In this document: piece by piece, positions 10,501-20,859 of the stretch
How positions within the stretch are numbered: the stretch's first letter is position 1
How the letters are laid out: every line of letters begins with the position of its first letter
The notes under the pieces: generated by a model
The model's input: only the letters and a program-made list of their open reading frames with translations
Databases searched by the model: none
Told to the model about the DNA's origin: nothing
Translations under genes and position numbers: made by a program
Assembly (NCBI RefSeq): GCF_000499845.2
Contig: NC_023754.2
Coordinates: forward strand, 18,974,111 to 19,038,110
DNA length: 64,000 bases
Direction of reading: 5' to 3'
From: Phaseolus vulgaris
Taxonomy: Eukaryota; Streptophyta; Magnoliopsida; Fabales; Fabaceae

Positions 10501-10740
10501 GAGTTTCAACCTATTCCAGGTCATGGTGGTGAAAAAAATATGGAAAAAGAAAAATAGAAGAGAAAAGAGTTGTTTGTGAATTCTTCTGCCACACACAGTC
10601 TCTTTTTATATAAATCAGTCTGATGCATAACTGGTATGATTTTGTGTGAAACTACCAACTGGTTTTGCACATATGTCACATTTAATGTCTTTCCAAACAA
10701 CAAGAAAATACATAATCTGGAAATTTAATGATATGTAATT
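10501..10740 (-). pseudogene. Orphan 5' region and start codon of a lost AGL80-like MADS gene
   Basis: This segment aligns with the upstream region and first codons of the gene at 19096-19830. Shared words on the plus strand are GGTCATGGTG (start region), AAAAGAGTTGTTTGT, TTCTTTTGCC/TTCTTCTGCC, a TATA box (TTTATATA near 10597), TTTTGTGTGAAA, CCAACTGG, and ATCTGG followed by TTTAATGATAT. The preserved ATG is at 10524-10522, but after about two codons homology to the MADS domain stops. The adjoining sequence is instead the AGAMOUS-type K-domain fragment, about 25 bp away on the same strand. It looks like a promoter and start codon left from a deleted cluster member. Confidence 0.65.
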
Positions 10741-11480
10741 TATAAGATTTACATTATGTATAAATATACATGTTTTTTTTTATTCATGTATAAATATATG
10801 ATTGAGTTGGTATAAGAGGTAATATATTAAAAAAGTCCTACTTTTATCATTTAATTTTATGCATGAAGAGATAATTTTTATTTTATTGGTATTTTAAAGG
10901 TTGTCATTTTAGAATGACAGCTGCTTGTATACATTCCTAATTACATGAATAATGTATGACAATTAAAATTATATTTTAAAGATTATTATAAAATGACATC
11001 TGCTTTTACATATTGAAATGCACACCAAAAATAATAAATGATATTTTTAACAAATATATATGAGAATGGTATTTCATTAAAAAATCATAGGATCATCACC
11101 TATATGATAACATTTAAAGTATTATTGGTATGCTAGTTTTTGCTGTTATATTTATCATTTTTAGTCCAATTATAACATATTATTATGCAATTAATTTATA
11201 ATAATATATTCCAAACTTTTGTTTTTTTAAACATATATAATGCACAGACACAAATTAAAGCTACGAAATAAATAAATTAAAGGTTGGTAAAATAATAAAG
11301 AATAAACATGTATGTAAATATAATATAAAATGATATTTTATTGATGATAACTAGCCCATTTTTCTTAAGAGGTTAAATTATACAAATTTAATTTAACTAA
11401 TATTTTAAACTATATATATAAATTAAAATTGTCAAATTCTATATTTTATGACCAAAGAGCATAGTTAAACCTTCTCATGT
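10741..11480. other. Repeated MADS upstream module and AT-rich DNA
   Basis: The part to about 11000 continues the MADS upstream module of the orphan promoter (CATTTAATTTTATGCATGAA and GTATTTTAAAGGTTGTCA-like words also found upstream of genes 1 and 3). The rest is AT-rich with no gene seen. Confidence 0.45.
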
Positions 11481-11489
11481 CTATAATCT

Positions 11490-12960
11490 CTAAACTTCCT
11501 TTTTCTTTCGACTCACATACCTTATTTCACGCAATCCAGACAATTTTTCTTCCCTTTGAGTCCCAATCTCATAAAAGTTCTTTTGTATCATTTCTACTTC
11601 CTTCATCAGAGTGACCGTTATACGAAAAATAGACATGTAGAATAACAGTAAGGAATTTAGGACAGATTTTGTAAGACAAAACCTACCAGACAGAGAGAGA
11701 AATTTACCATTCCATAAGCCTAGTCTACTCTGTAACTTACTAAGGACCCCTTCCCAGAAAGCACATCTCTTATGATTCCCACCTACCGCCATCCCCAAAT
11801 AAGTAAAATGTGTCTTCATAATTTCGCAATTAAGGATTGTTACAAAGCCGATAATCTGATTTCCACTCACACTCACTCCATCAACCTTACTCTTAGAGTA
11901 GTTAACTTTAAGTCTAGAGGCAAGTTCAAAACACTTCAGGATGGTTTTTAAAGTCATAACACTTTGGGTATCAGCTTTACAAAAAAAAAGTGTCATTTGC
12001 ATACTGCAGCATACTCACATTTATCCGCCTTACACCAACCTCAACGCATTTCAAAATCTTCTTCTCTTCCGCCTATCTAACCACCCTCGCAGGCCCCTCG
12101 ACTGCAATGAGAAAGAGGAAGGGCACTAAAGGATTCCCTTGTCTTAGACCCTTTTTTTTATTTAAATTCAGCAGTTGGACTACCATTTACTAACATCGAA
12201 ATCAAAGAAGATTCAAGGCAATTCTTTATCCAATCAATCTTCTTATCACAGAACTCCATTCTCCTTAACATATAAAATAAGAACTCTCAACTAACTGAAT
12301 CATAAGCCTTCTTATAATCCAACTTAAAAATCACACACTCTTTGTTTTCTTATTTACTTCCTCAAGAGTCTCATTAGCTATCAAAATATTATCCAATATC
12401 CCCCTTTCCTTCAAGAAAGGCAGACTATCTAAAATCTATAACTTTATGTAAAATCCTTTTCAACCTTGATGAAAGAATTTTAGCCACAATTTTATACATA
12501 CACCCTCCAAGGGAAATTGGTCTAAATTCATTTAGATGTTGTGGATTTGAAACCATTAGGACTAATGTAATAAAAGACGCATTAGTTCATTTTGGCCAAC
12601 TACCACCCTCAGCAAAGCTTTGTACCGCTCTCAAAATATTCCTCTTTATAATGTCTCAGCTAAATTTTATAAATCCAAAATTAAAATCATCTGCCACAGG
12701 ACTTTTAGAGCTATCACAATTCCACACCACCTTGACCTCAACTTCAGATACAATTCTTACCAACATTTCGTTATCCTCTCTAATGATACTCTTAAAACTA
12801 ACATTATCCAATCTAAATGGTAACTCATCCCCTCTCGAACCTTTCCTCAAAAAAATAATTCACCTTTTCTTTTACTTCCACCGGGTTTTCACCCCATTCT
12901 TCTCCTCCCTTATGTTTTATATCTTAAAGGAAGAGCTCTTAATGCAGATACAGCAGCCAT
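11490..12960 (-). pseudogene. LINE (L1-like) reverse transcriptase remnant
   Basis: In minus-strand order, 12850-12656 encodes an RT N-terminal block (VVWNCDSSKSP, FNFGFIK). About 12150-12110 encodes LRQGNPLVPFLFL, the LRQGDPL motif of L1 RT. About 12020-11990 encodes the catalytic box as MLQYANDTLFF, and 11850-11650 encodes YLGMAVGG, HKRCAFWEGVL and LSLSGRFCLTKSVLNS. The catalytic YADD is changed to YAND, and a long T run directly after it shifts the frame. An open frame of 170 codons remains at 11490-12002. The 5' part (endonuclease) and the poly(A) tail are not recognisable. This is an inactive non-LTR retrotransposon fragment. Confidence 0.85.
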
Positions 12961-12969
12961 AGAAAAACC

Positions 12970-13419
12970 AATAAACTCTTTCTATATTTTTTCTGTTACC
13001 ATGTCTTAAAACATTGTAAAAGTTTTTTTTTTTATATTATTTGGGGTTTAATCTAATTTTGATACTTGTGGGTGTATTGGAGGACAATTAGCATCTTCAC
13101 AGATCTGCAATAAGGGTGGTCAAATTGTGAAATATTTTGTTCCAGGTTTACAATTGTTGGAGAATTAAGAGATTAATTTTTTTTTTAATTATATTGTATA
13201 TTAAGACTTTTTTTTAATGGATTAGAATATTCCTTATACTTCCATTAATTCTATTTCTTTGTTTTGCTGCCAGATAAAAAAAACACACCTACCTTAACCA
13301 TCTTTATTCAATTCAGTTCCCCAAAAAAAACCAATTACTGGATCAGATAGTATTACAGATGTGCATCACCTGGAGCAACTCCAGATTACATGCAGCCACT
13401 TCTAACCTGTCTCATGAGT
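12970..13419. other. Intergenic DNA
   Basis: No gene or repeat terminus recognised. Confidence 0.35.
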
Positions 13420-13760
13420 AGATATATTAATTTCATTTAACAATTGTCTTTTTTTTAATTAGATTTTAACAATGTCATGTGTCAGTAAGATTTTTCATGC
13501 ATATGCATTTAGTATACCACTAAAAGATATATTAATTGTGTGACAATTTTAAGATTAATAGAAGCTTTTTCTTTCCATATAAGTACAATGGGTGCATGAA
13601 TTATCATTGTGCTTATCTAAACAAATTGTGGTAAATGTCTAACGTTTTAGATAAGAAGAAATAAACACGCATGTGAAATTAATTATATTAGAAAAAGTAC
13701 TTCTAAATTTCAGATATGAACATTAAGTAATAAAAAAGTAAACAAATCGTTTTTTAACTT
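13420..13760. repeat. Second orphan copy of the MADS upstream module
   Basis: TTTTAACAATGTCATG, AGATATATTAATTGTGTGACAATTTTAAG, AGAAGCTTTTTCTTTCC and ACTTCTAAATTTCAGATATGAAC correspond in order to the region upstream of MADS gene 1 (about 6985-7260) and of gene 2 (about 16080-16200). No MADS coding sequence follows on the minus strand, so this module survives alone. Confidence 0.5.
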
Positions 13761-14939
13761 TTACATCTTTTATAGAAATTATGTAAACTGTGCCAGACGT
13801 TGAAAGCAATCTAAGATTGATTTTTTACAGATTTTTAATAAAAAAAAATCTATAAATAATAAAGTACTTCAAGTTTTTTTTATGTACAATAAACAATAAG
13901 AGATGATTAAACATTTATATAAAGAATAAAATATAAAAATTCATTTCTCCTTTCTTATCTAAAACCTACAGAATAATTTTCTACTTCCTTTTTTAACACT
14001 AAAATTGAACAAAAGATACAATACTGCATAATAATTAAATTGAGTACATACATACCATGGGTTCTAGACACCATTCAGAGGATGAGGAACTCACTGATGA
14101 TATCTTTGAATTGATCCAGGACCAAACATTGACCTATGCCAGAGAAAATACTTCAGTATGATCAACCACTCATCCTTTAAACAAACAATTATTTGTATGT
14201 GTCCAAATCTCGCTGATCAAAGCTATCCAAATATGCATTACTAATATGCATTTAGCAAAATACACTCTTCAAAATATGAAATACTACCATACCAAAAAAT
14301 AACTCTCTCAAAATCAACAAGAAATCAACCGGAAGTATTACTAATGCATTAGCTCCATCTCTTGTAATTTTTAGCAATTTAACTTTGATAAGTGCTACTT
14401 AGATTTAAAATAATACCAAAGTGAAATAATAAGGGGTGGATTTTATTTTTTTTACAAAAGATATATAACATTTTTATATACACAAAACACTTTGATGTTG
14501 TTTTGGTTGTCGTTGGACAGTTCCTGTGAATATTTTCAGAAAATCCATTACTCTAGTTGGATGGAAAACTTATTTGCATATATATAATCTCCAGTAAAAC
14601 CAGGAATGCATACAATTTGTAAAATACGAATTTAATTAAGAATTACAGAACTTTTTATAGAATTAGTTAATAAGATAATTTTTATTTATTTATATAAAAT
14701 AAACTATTCTTATCTCTAACTTCAACAAATTATAAAAAAAAATTATAACAAACAAGAGCTATATACTTTGAAAAGCAAAACACTGATAAACATATTGATG
14801 AACCAAGTTCTGAAGATAGAAAATTAACATCATAAAGTTGTTTCTTCACATTGACACACAAATTAAACAAGTAAAAAACCTAGAAACCATAGACAATTCA
14901 TGACCCACAAGGATTATTTCAATTTGGCCTAAAGCCAGA
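13761..14939. other. Intergenic DNA with one very short acidic ORF
   Basis: A plus-strand frame at 14057-14161 encodes 34 residues beginning MGSRHHSEDEELTDDIFELI. It has an unusually coherent acidic composition for AT-rich DNA and could be a relic exon or a small transposon-derived piece; no family is claimed. The remainder to the MADS gene 2 stop codon, including its probable 3' untranslated region, has nothing supportable. Confidence 0.3.
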
Positions 14940-15629
14940 TTAGAGTGGTGGGAGATTAGGATCTCCAAATGAAGGCTTTATTGTCTCATCATCACCATCA
15001 TCATTAAGCAACTCCATAAACCACTGGCTTTGCAAGGGGTCATTAGCATTCATATATGTCCCATCGCCATGATTTGGTGGTGTGATGTCTTCAGGTGCTG
15101 CTGCTACTGCTACTGCTGCTAGTTCCATCTGGGGTTGATTTGGTGGCATCTCAGTAACATTCACAGTTTCCATCCTTTTATTAATGTCCCTCAGCTTGTT
15201 TTCAATCACTGATGAAAGAGCATTCAAATCATCTGTGGTCATGTTATTGTGAAGCTCAACCCTCCCATTCTTAAGGCACTGAAACATGAACATGTTCATC
15301 TCCTTCTCTTGGTTGCTCCTGACATGTTTCTTCATCTTCTCTCTACCCTTGGCGATTCTTTCTGAAAGGAAACTCTCTTGGGTCGCCATCTTCTTGTTGT
15401 GCTCACATGTATTCCTGAACCTTTCCACCACATTTTGAACACCCGATTTGGATATCCAAACATCTGGCTCAGGACCATAAGGGCCATAAACTATTGTGCA
15501 TGCTTCAACACCACAAAGGGTGCTGATTTCCTCCGTCTTCTTCAGCAATGACTTCTTCCTTTTGATGAATGATGCCTTCCTGTCTGAATTATTGGCTATG
15601 AATGTGAGTTGCACCTTTCTACGAGACAT
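14940..15629 (-). CDS. Type I MADS-box protein, AGL80-like (gene 2)
   Basis: This intronless gene encodes 229 residues. The MADS domain begins MSRRKVQLTFIANNSDRKAS, then KRKKSLLKKTEEISTLCGVEACTIVYGP. The M-gamma block VWISKSGVQNVVERFRNT and a Lys/Glu-rich coil follow (about residues 90-130). Conserved MFQCLKNGRV and SSVIENKLRDINKRM blocks come next, then an Ala/Pro-rich linker (AAVAVAAAPED) and the C-terminal motif WFMELLNDDGDDETI ending in FGDPNLPPL. The start at 15629 is the family start; an upstream in-frame ATG at 15710 would prepend a hydrophobic stretch that is translated 5' leader. The WFMELL and FGDPNL motifs are shared with gene 3, so full-length members of this cluster end this way. 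Expected role: nuclear transcription factor, probably dimerising with an M-alpha partner such as AGL61/AGL62-type proteins (family knowledge). Confidence 0.9.
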   Translation of the reverse strand: MSRRKVQLTFIANNSDRKASFIKRKKSLLKKTEEISTLCGVEACTIVYGPYGPEPDVWISKSGVQNVVERFRNTCEHNKKMATQESFLSERIAKGREKMKKHVRSNQEKEMNMFMFQCLKNGRVELHNNMTTDDLNALSSVIENKLRDINKRMETVNVTEMPPNQPQMELAAVAVAAAPEDITPPNHGDGTYMNANDPLQSQWFMELLNDDGDDETIKPSFGDPNLPPL

Positions 15630-16205
15630 GATTGTCACCAGAAAAAAAGAGAACAAGAAACAAATGAGAAGAGAAAAGTGTCCTTTGTAGTTTCTACTGC
15701 CACCAACCATTTGTTTATATAGAGCAATTTATGAAAGCATTTGAGGCTAGTATTTGGTTTTGGGCATAAAGTGCCAACTGATTCATACTTAATGAGATGT
15801 CTTCATTGTATACATGAGGGTATAATGAATCCATCACATTGATGGTATTTAATTAATGTACAAAATTTACATTGTATGTGAGTTAGTACATACAGATTGG
15901 GTTGGTACAAGAATCATATCAATGAATTTGGTGCATTCATAGATAGAATTTTTTAACAGCATTTGATGTTTTCGTTGTGGTTTACATGTTCAAATTTCAC
16001 TAGTTTTGTATAATTAGTAAATTATTCAGTGTATATAAGTTATATTCTAATATCATTCCAAATGGTGTCAATAGGGTATTTTCTTTTAAAGATTGGGCTA
16101 ATATTCTTTGTATCATATATTTATAGTAAATCGCTAAAGGAAATATTAATTGTGTGATCATTTTAAGAAACATATATATTTAGAAGTTTCTTTTCTTTTT
16201 AAATA
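15630..16205 (-). promoter_or_regulatory. Upstream region of MADS gene 2
   Basis: A TATA box (TTTATATAGAG, about 15713-15723) lies about 85-95 bp upstream of the start codon. Further up are words shared with the other MADS genes: GTGCCAACTG, GATGGTATTTAATTAATGTACAAAATTTACATTGTATG (about 15841-15878) and ATATTAATTGTGTGATCATTTTAAG. This is the same repeated upstream module as at genes 1 and 3. Confidence 0.6.
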
Positions 16206-16211
16206 CATACA

Positions 16212-16530
16212 AAAAATAAATAAAGACTTAATTATGTTTTTAATTTCTAGAATTTAAAATAAAGTTGGCTTTAATCTCTCAAATTCAAAAAGAGAATACT
16301 TCAATTCTTAAATTTGAAAAAAAAAATGATTTTAATTTTTTTATAAATAAAAATTGAGAGAGTAAATTGATTTTCTTAAAACTGCTCTTCATCTTCAAAT
16401 CTAATGTTAAAGAACTAATTCTAAAATTAGAGAAATAAAAACTTTTTTTTTCAATTTGAAAGACCGATATCAAATTCATCCTGCATTTCAAAATAATAAA
16501 AAAAACATAATTCAACCAAATAAATGTCCG
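16212..16530. mobile_element. Short inverted-repeat element (MITE-like)
   Basis: GACTTAATTATGTTTTTAAT at the left is mirrored by an AAAAAACATAATTCAACC stretch at the right. In between, paired stretches of CAAATTC and GAATTTG give further internal complementarity. There is no coding capacity. Superfamily and target duplication are unclear. Confidence 0.4.
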
Positions 16531-16918
16531 AATTTATCTAATGCTTATGAAGAAAAAGAGCCTATTTTATGAAGTTTATAAATTCCAAAAGATGAAACGA
16601 ACATAACAAATGAAGAATATAGATCATCCAGTACTTTAATGATTTTTTCCAGCTTCAGCACTTTAATCATATTTAATTGATTTTGTAAACTTTAAATTAT
16701 GTACGTGTTATTAGCATATTATATATATATATATATATATATTATATTTTAAGCAAAAAATATATCTTTAGAATAGTTTTTCTTTCCAAAAAAAATGTAA
16801 TGAATTCTTTAAATGTGTGCTGCAGTGATTAAAAAAAAATATGAGAATGTATAATTTTTTATAAAATAGAAAATGTATATTTTTATCACCAAATAATAAA
16901 ATAAATAAATTGAAACAA

Positions 16919-17694
16919 AGGGTGACAATGTGGGGCAGGTCATGTGACCCGGGGCTCGCTACCTAAAAATGCGGGATGAGTTCACTAATCTAATCCGTTG
17001 ACTCACTTTGACCTGTCCCGCGTAATTCGCAGTCCGGGCTAACAGTGGGGTGGGGCAGGTTGGCTCGCTTGCCCGTGTAAGTAAAAAAAAAAAAATCATA
17101 CCTCATTCACCCATGGCTGCAGTATGACCTTTCATTTATTTTATTTTAAAAAAATTGAATTTAATGTACTAAAAAAATGAATATTTTATTTCAATTATCT
17201 AAAGGAGTTAGTATATTAAGAGTGATAGTAGATTTAGTTTTAAGCAAAGTCTTATATTTAAATTTTGTTAATAAAAAATAATATAGAATTTTTTTTAATA
17301 GGATAGTTAAAAAATTAGTCATATTTATTAAAATATTTTGTAGCAAAACTTTGATAAGATACTCTTATAAATTTACATACATATATAGGAAAAAATATAT
17401 GCAAAGCAAAATTTTATTATTTTTAATCAAGCCAGTATGAATTTATATTTTTATCTTAATTAAATGAATTGAAACACGGATAAAATTTAAGTTTTTAGTA
17501 ATGAGAATAAGTATTTTTATAATTAATGATTTTTTTAATAAATATACTCTTATGTAGGCTGGCCCACACCCGCGGATTACTTCTTATGTGGGACGGACCA
17601 GTAAAATGAGCCTGCAATCTTAACATGGACCGGCCAACCCGACCCGTATTTTATGGGTCAAATATGAGACGGGTCAGCCCCCATTCCCACCCTG
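16919..17694. mobile_element. hAT-like non-autonomous element (CAGGGTGGCAATGGGG-type ends)
   Basis: The left end AGGGTGACAATGTGGGGCAG is answered at the right by the complement of CAGGGTGGGAATGGGGGCTG. Both ends continue into islands unusually GC-rich for this region (ACCCGGGGCTCGC, CAGTCCGGGCTAACAGTGGGG, CACACCCGCGGATTAC, CATGGACCGGCCAACCCGACCCG), separated by AT-rich filler. Ends of this kind characterise a widespread plant hAT-related family. No clean 8 bp target duplication is visible, so the borders may have eroded. Confidence 0.6.
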
Positions 17695-17859
17695 TAAAAT
17701 ATAACCGCATGTATAAATTTGATAAATGGACATAGAGATAAACAAGTATTACTAGAAAAAGTAAGATTAGAGATAATTATACATCACTGTATAAATATAC
17801 TGATAGAAGAAATAAGAGTCACAAGGTTAATTTAATTTGTTTTATTTTATTTTTAATCT

Positions 17860-18130
17860 GTTAAACACAGTTGGAAATGAATAATAAATATAATGAATTA
17901 TATAATTCAAAATATATTTTTAAATTATAGAATTTAGAAGGTATTTTTGGATCCAATAATACCTTTCAAATTCTGTAATCTAAAATACATTTTAAAAAAA
18001 ATATTTTTTGAATTACAGAATTCAGAAAATATCTTTCTGATTCTACAATTTAGTATATGTAAATAGAAAAAAATACATTTTTAAATTGTAGAATTCAGAA
18101 TATATTTTTAAGGACAAATGATCTTTTCAC
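17860..18130. repeat. AT-rich direct/inverted repeats built on AATTCAGAA
   Basis: AAATTATAGAATTTAGAAGGTATTTTT, GAATTACAGAATTCAGAAAATATCTTT and AAATTGTAGAATTCAGAATATATTTTT are related units on one strand. TTTCAAATTCTGTAATCTAAAATACATTTT is the opposite orientation. It forms a small foldback-type tract with no gene. Confidence 0.5.
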
Positions 18131-18226
18131 CTAACTTAGGAGGATGCTAGGAGAAGCTATGACGTTACAGAAAAAAACAATCTTCAACTAAAGGTGTCCA
18201 TTGAGTGATTCATCTCTCCTCTATTT

Positions 18227-18592
18227 TCTGTGAGTGTTTCTTCTTACACCAGGACAGAGTTCTTCCTGCACCCAATCAAATGGGTGAAAAGACCAAAATG
18301 CCCCATATAATACGGTCTCATACTGGAAAGAGAATTTAATCCAAAAAACACATTCTGGAACATATTATACAAGTTTCGAGAATCTTATTCTAGAAAAAAA
18401 AATGTGGAACTTTTTTTCAAGAATTTCTGGAAAACTTCTTCCCGAATACACTTATAAATTCTGGAAAGTGGTGTCTGGAAAAATTCCAAAAAAGCTAACG
18501 ATAAGTCATTTGAAGAAAGGGATAAAATTGTATTTTCAATATTAATGGGGTGCATGAAGAACTTTGTGTGGTGCAGGAAGAAATACTCATTT
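18227..18592. mobile_element. MITE, TTTCTTCCTGCACC family (copy 1)
   Basis: The left end GAGTGTTTCTTCTTACACC...TTCTTCCTGCACCC is matched by the complement of the right end, GAGTATTTCTTCCTGCACC...TTCTTCATGCACCCC. The flanks are ATTTTCTGT (left) and ATTTTTTGT (right), a 9 bp target duplication with one mismatch, which suggests a Mutator-type transposase. The core contains repeated TTCTGGAA motifs. The second copy is at 31274-31640. Confidence 0.65.
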
Positions 18593-18599
18593 TTTGTTT

Positions 18600-19095
18600 A
18601 TTATTTTTACTTAGTTCATATTTTGACTCAGCACAACAAATTTTACACCCTTTTAGACTCAGGTTTGGGATTATTCCTAATTTCTCTTATTTTTTTTCCT
18701 TTTTCAAATGTTTTGGATTTGATTCATTTGCTATATACATTCTTTTTTAAATAGTTTTTCCTCAACCCAACAATTTTTTTCTTATGAATGTGTTGGACTG
18801 GTCCCAATTGTGTTGTTTCCTTTTCTTCTCTGGATTTTTTTGAGTTCAGTCATCAAACTTTTCATTTTTTTTCTATGTTGTTTGAATGGTACTATGCTGC
18901 TTTTGTCAAATGGATTGTATCTCTCAGCTATATATTTATGAAGACCTATTACATAAGACAATAGATTTTCAAAAGCAAAACAGTCATTAACCATAGTGAT
19001 TCACCAAGTTGTGCAAGTAGAAACAACAAATCAAACCAAAATGAATTGAACTGAAACGTAATCATGAAAGGAATGACAACAAACACATGCTCTTT
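18600..19095. other. Intergenic DNA, probable 3' untranslated region of MADS gene 3
   Basis: Overlapping short plus-strand frames at 18545-18754 are hydrophobic and T-driven and look like chance. The part adjoining 19095 is likely the 3' untranslated region of the minus-strand MADS gene. Confidence 0.35.
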
Positions 19096-19830
19096 TCAAG
19101 GCAACAAGCCTAGGTTTGGCCAAAACTGGAGATTAGGATCACCAAAAGGAGGCATTATTGTCTCATCTCTATCACCATTAAGCAAGTCCATAAACAACAA
19201 CCTTTGCATGGGGTTAACATCCATATCCAACCCATGTCCAGAACTCATCAGTGTCATTTGCAAATGAGGTTGGTATGATGCTGTTTTCAACTGTGGTTGG
19301 AACACTGATGTTTGCATCTGGGGTTGTTGATTTGGTTGTATCTTATTAACATTCAGAGTTTGCAACCTTTTACCAATGTCTTTCAAGTTCTGTTCAATCA
19401 CTGATGAAAGGACATTCAAATCAGCAAAGGTCATGTTATTTTCATCTGGCAAAACCCTCCCTTCAGTAAGGCACTGAAACATGAACAAGGTCAACTCCTT
19501 CTCCGCATTGTCCTTCATAAGTTTCATCATTTGCTCGTTACCCTTTTGGATCCTTTGTCCTATGAAGCTCTCTTGGTTCACCATCTTCTTGATTTTCTCA
19601 ACTGCAGGCATATTCCTGAACCTTTCCACCACCCTTTGGACCCCACAATGGGATGGCCAAACCTCTGCCTCATGATCATCAGGACCATAAACTATAGCAC
19701 ATGCATCAATGCCACAAAGGGTGCTGAGTTCCTCAATCTTCTTCAGCACTCCCTTTTTCCTTTTCTTGTATGTTGTCTTCCTTGCAGAATCATTTTCTAT
19801 GAATGCAAATTTCACCTTTCTTCTGGTCAT
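19096..19830 (-). CDS. Type I MADS-box protein, AGL80-like (gene 3)
   Basis: This intronless gene encodes 244 residues. The MADS domain begins MTRRKVKFAFIENDSARKTT, then KKRKKGVLKKIEELSTLCGIDACAIVYGP. The block VWPSHCGVQRVVERFRNMP is the one most like Arabidopsis AGL80, followed by a KKMVNQESF motif typical of that subfamily, a charged coil, MFQCLTEGRV and SSVIEQNLKDIGKRL. A Gln-rich region (about residues 150-190: QPNQQPQMQ, QPQLK, QPHLQM) precedes LLFMDLLNGDRDETI and FGDPNLQFW. The family start Met at 19830 was preferred over an in-frame ATG at 19860. All residues expected of an AGL80-like protein are present, and no break is seen. It is the farthest upstream member of the minus-strand cluster. 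Confidence 0.9.
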   Translation of the reverse strand: MTRRKVKFAFIENDSARKTTYKKRKKGVLKKIEELSTLCGIDACAIVYGPDDHEAEVWPSHCGVQRVVERFRNMPAVEKIKKMVNQESFIGQRIQKGNEQMMKLMKDNAEKELTLFMFQCLTEGRVLPDENNMTFADLNVLSSVIEQNLKDIGKRLQTLNVNKIQPNQQPQMQTSVFQPQLKTASYQPHLQMTLMSSGHGLDMDVNPMQRLLFMDLLNGDRDETIMPPFGDPNLQFWPNLGLLP

Positions 19831-20500
19831 GGTGACCAGAAAAAGGGAAACATAAACCAAGTCGAAAAGAGTTGTTTGTTGTGGATTCTTTTGCCCCCAA
19901 CAATCTCTTTATATAGACCAAATTCACACATTCTTGGTTTGATTTTGCAATAATCCTTTGTTGTGTTTTGTGTGAAAGTTCCAACTGGTAATTTCACTTT
20001 CAATGTCATTCCATACATGAATGATATAAAAAATCTGGCACTTTAATGATATTTAATTTGAAAAAGAGTGAGTAGATTACTTAGTTTCGATGTGTACAAA
20101 GCTTTTTCATAAGCATGAAAAAATAATAAAATCTAAATAAATTTATTAATATACTAAAATTAATTTATAACTATTTGTAATATTATATTATATTCTAGTT
20201 TGTTTGAAATCTGATTTTTAACTTATTTGAGTTGTTATAAAAGGGAGATCTGAGTCAAAAATCTCATTCTCATTATTGAATTTCATGGATACATAGATAG
20301 ATTTAAATTTATCAGCATTTTAACTGTTGGTAATGTTATTATGTGATATTCTTCATATAATGTATTTACAATGTGTGGTCATTTCAGGTTACATACTTTT
20401 AGAAATATTTTTCTTCCTTAAGACATATAATGAATGCTTAAATGTACACATTTATGATGAGTGCTCTTTCAAAAAAAAACTTTTATTTTTTTATGTTAAG
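19831..20500 (-). promoter_or_regulatory. Upstream region of MADS gene 3
   Basis: The TATA box (CTTTATATAGACC, 19908-19920) lies about 80 bp from the start codon. Upstream words TTTTGTGTGAAAGTTCCAACTGG and ATCTGGCACTTTAATGATATTTAATTT are shared with the orphan promoter at 10525-10740, and more distantly with genes 1 and 2. GCATTTTAACTGTTGGTAATGTTATTATG and TGTGGTCATTTCAGGTTACATA continue the shared module to about 20500. Confidence 0.6.
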
Positions 20501-20859
20501 GCTAACATGTTTTTGCAGACTTAAAATGGTTTGGAAAGAAGTCACTGGTTGAGATTTTAGCAAATGTATTGTTTCGTTTTGGATGTTACAATAGTAACTC
20601 TTTTTATATAAGGGTTACATCCTTAAATGTTTCAAAATATATTTATTTATTCATGGCTGATGAAAAAATTTATGAAAATGGAATACTTTTAACATAAGAA
20701 AAAATTACAAAAGCCTCAAAAATATTTTTTAGAAAATTAATTCAAATAGAGTTGGTTTAGAATGAATATAAAGAAGATGAAGATGTTCATGTTAATGTTT
20801 TATTTATATATGAATAGAGTCGGTAAGAAAATTTCATGTTAACATGATGGAAGATAGAT

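Noticed and set aside
10521..10703. 60-codon minus-strand ORF
   Set aside because: It reads the MADS 5' leader in a different frame from the old start codon and has no domain.
12620..12962. Plus-strand ORFs of 67 and 103 codons
   Set aside because: They are antisense to the LINE RT block on the minus strand and have no domain.
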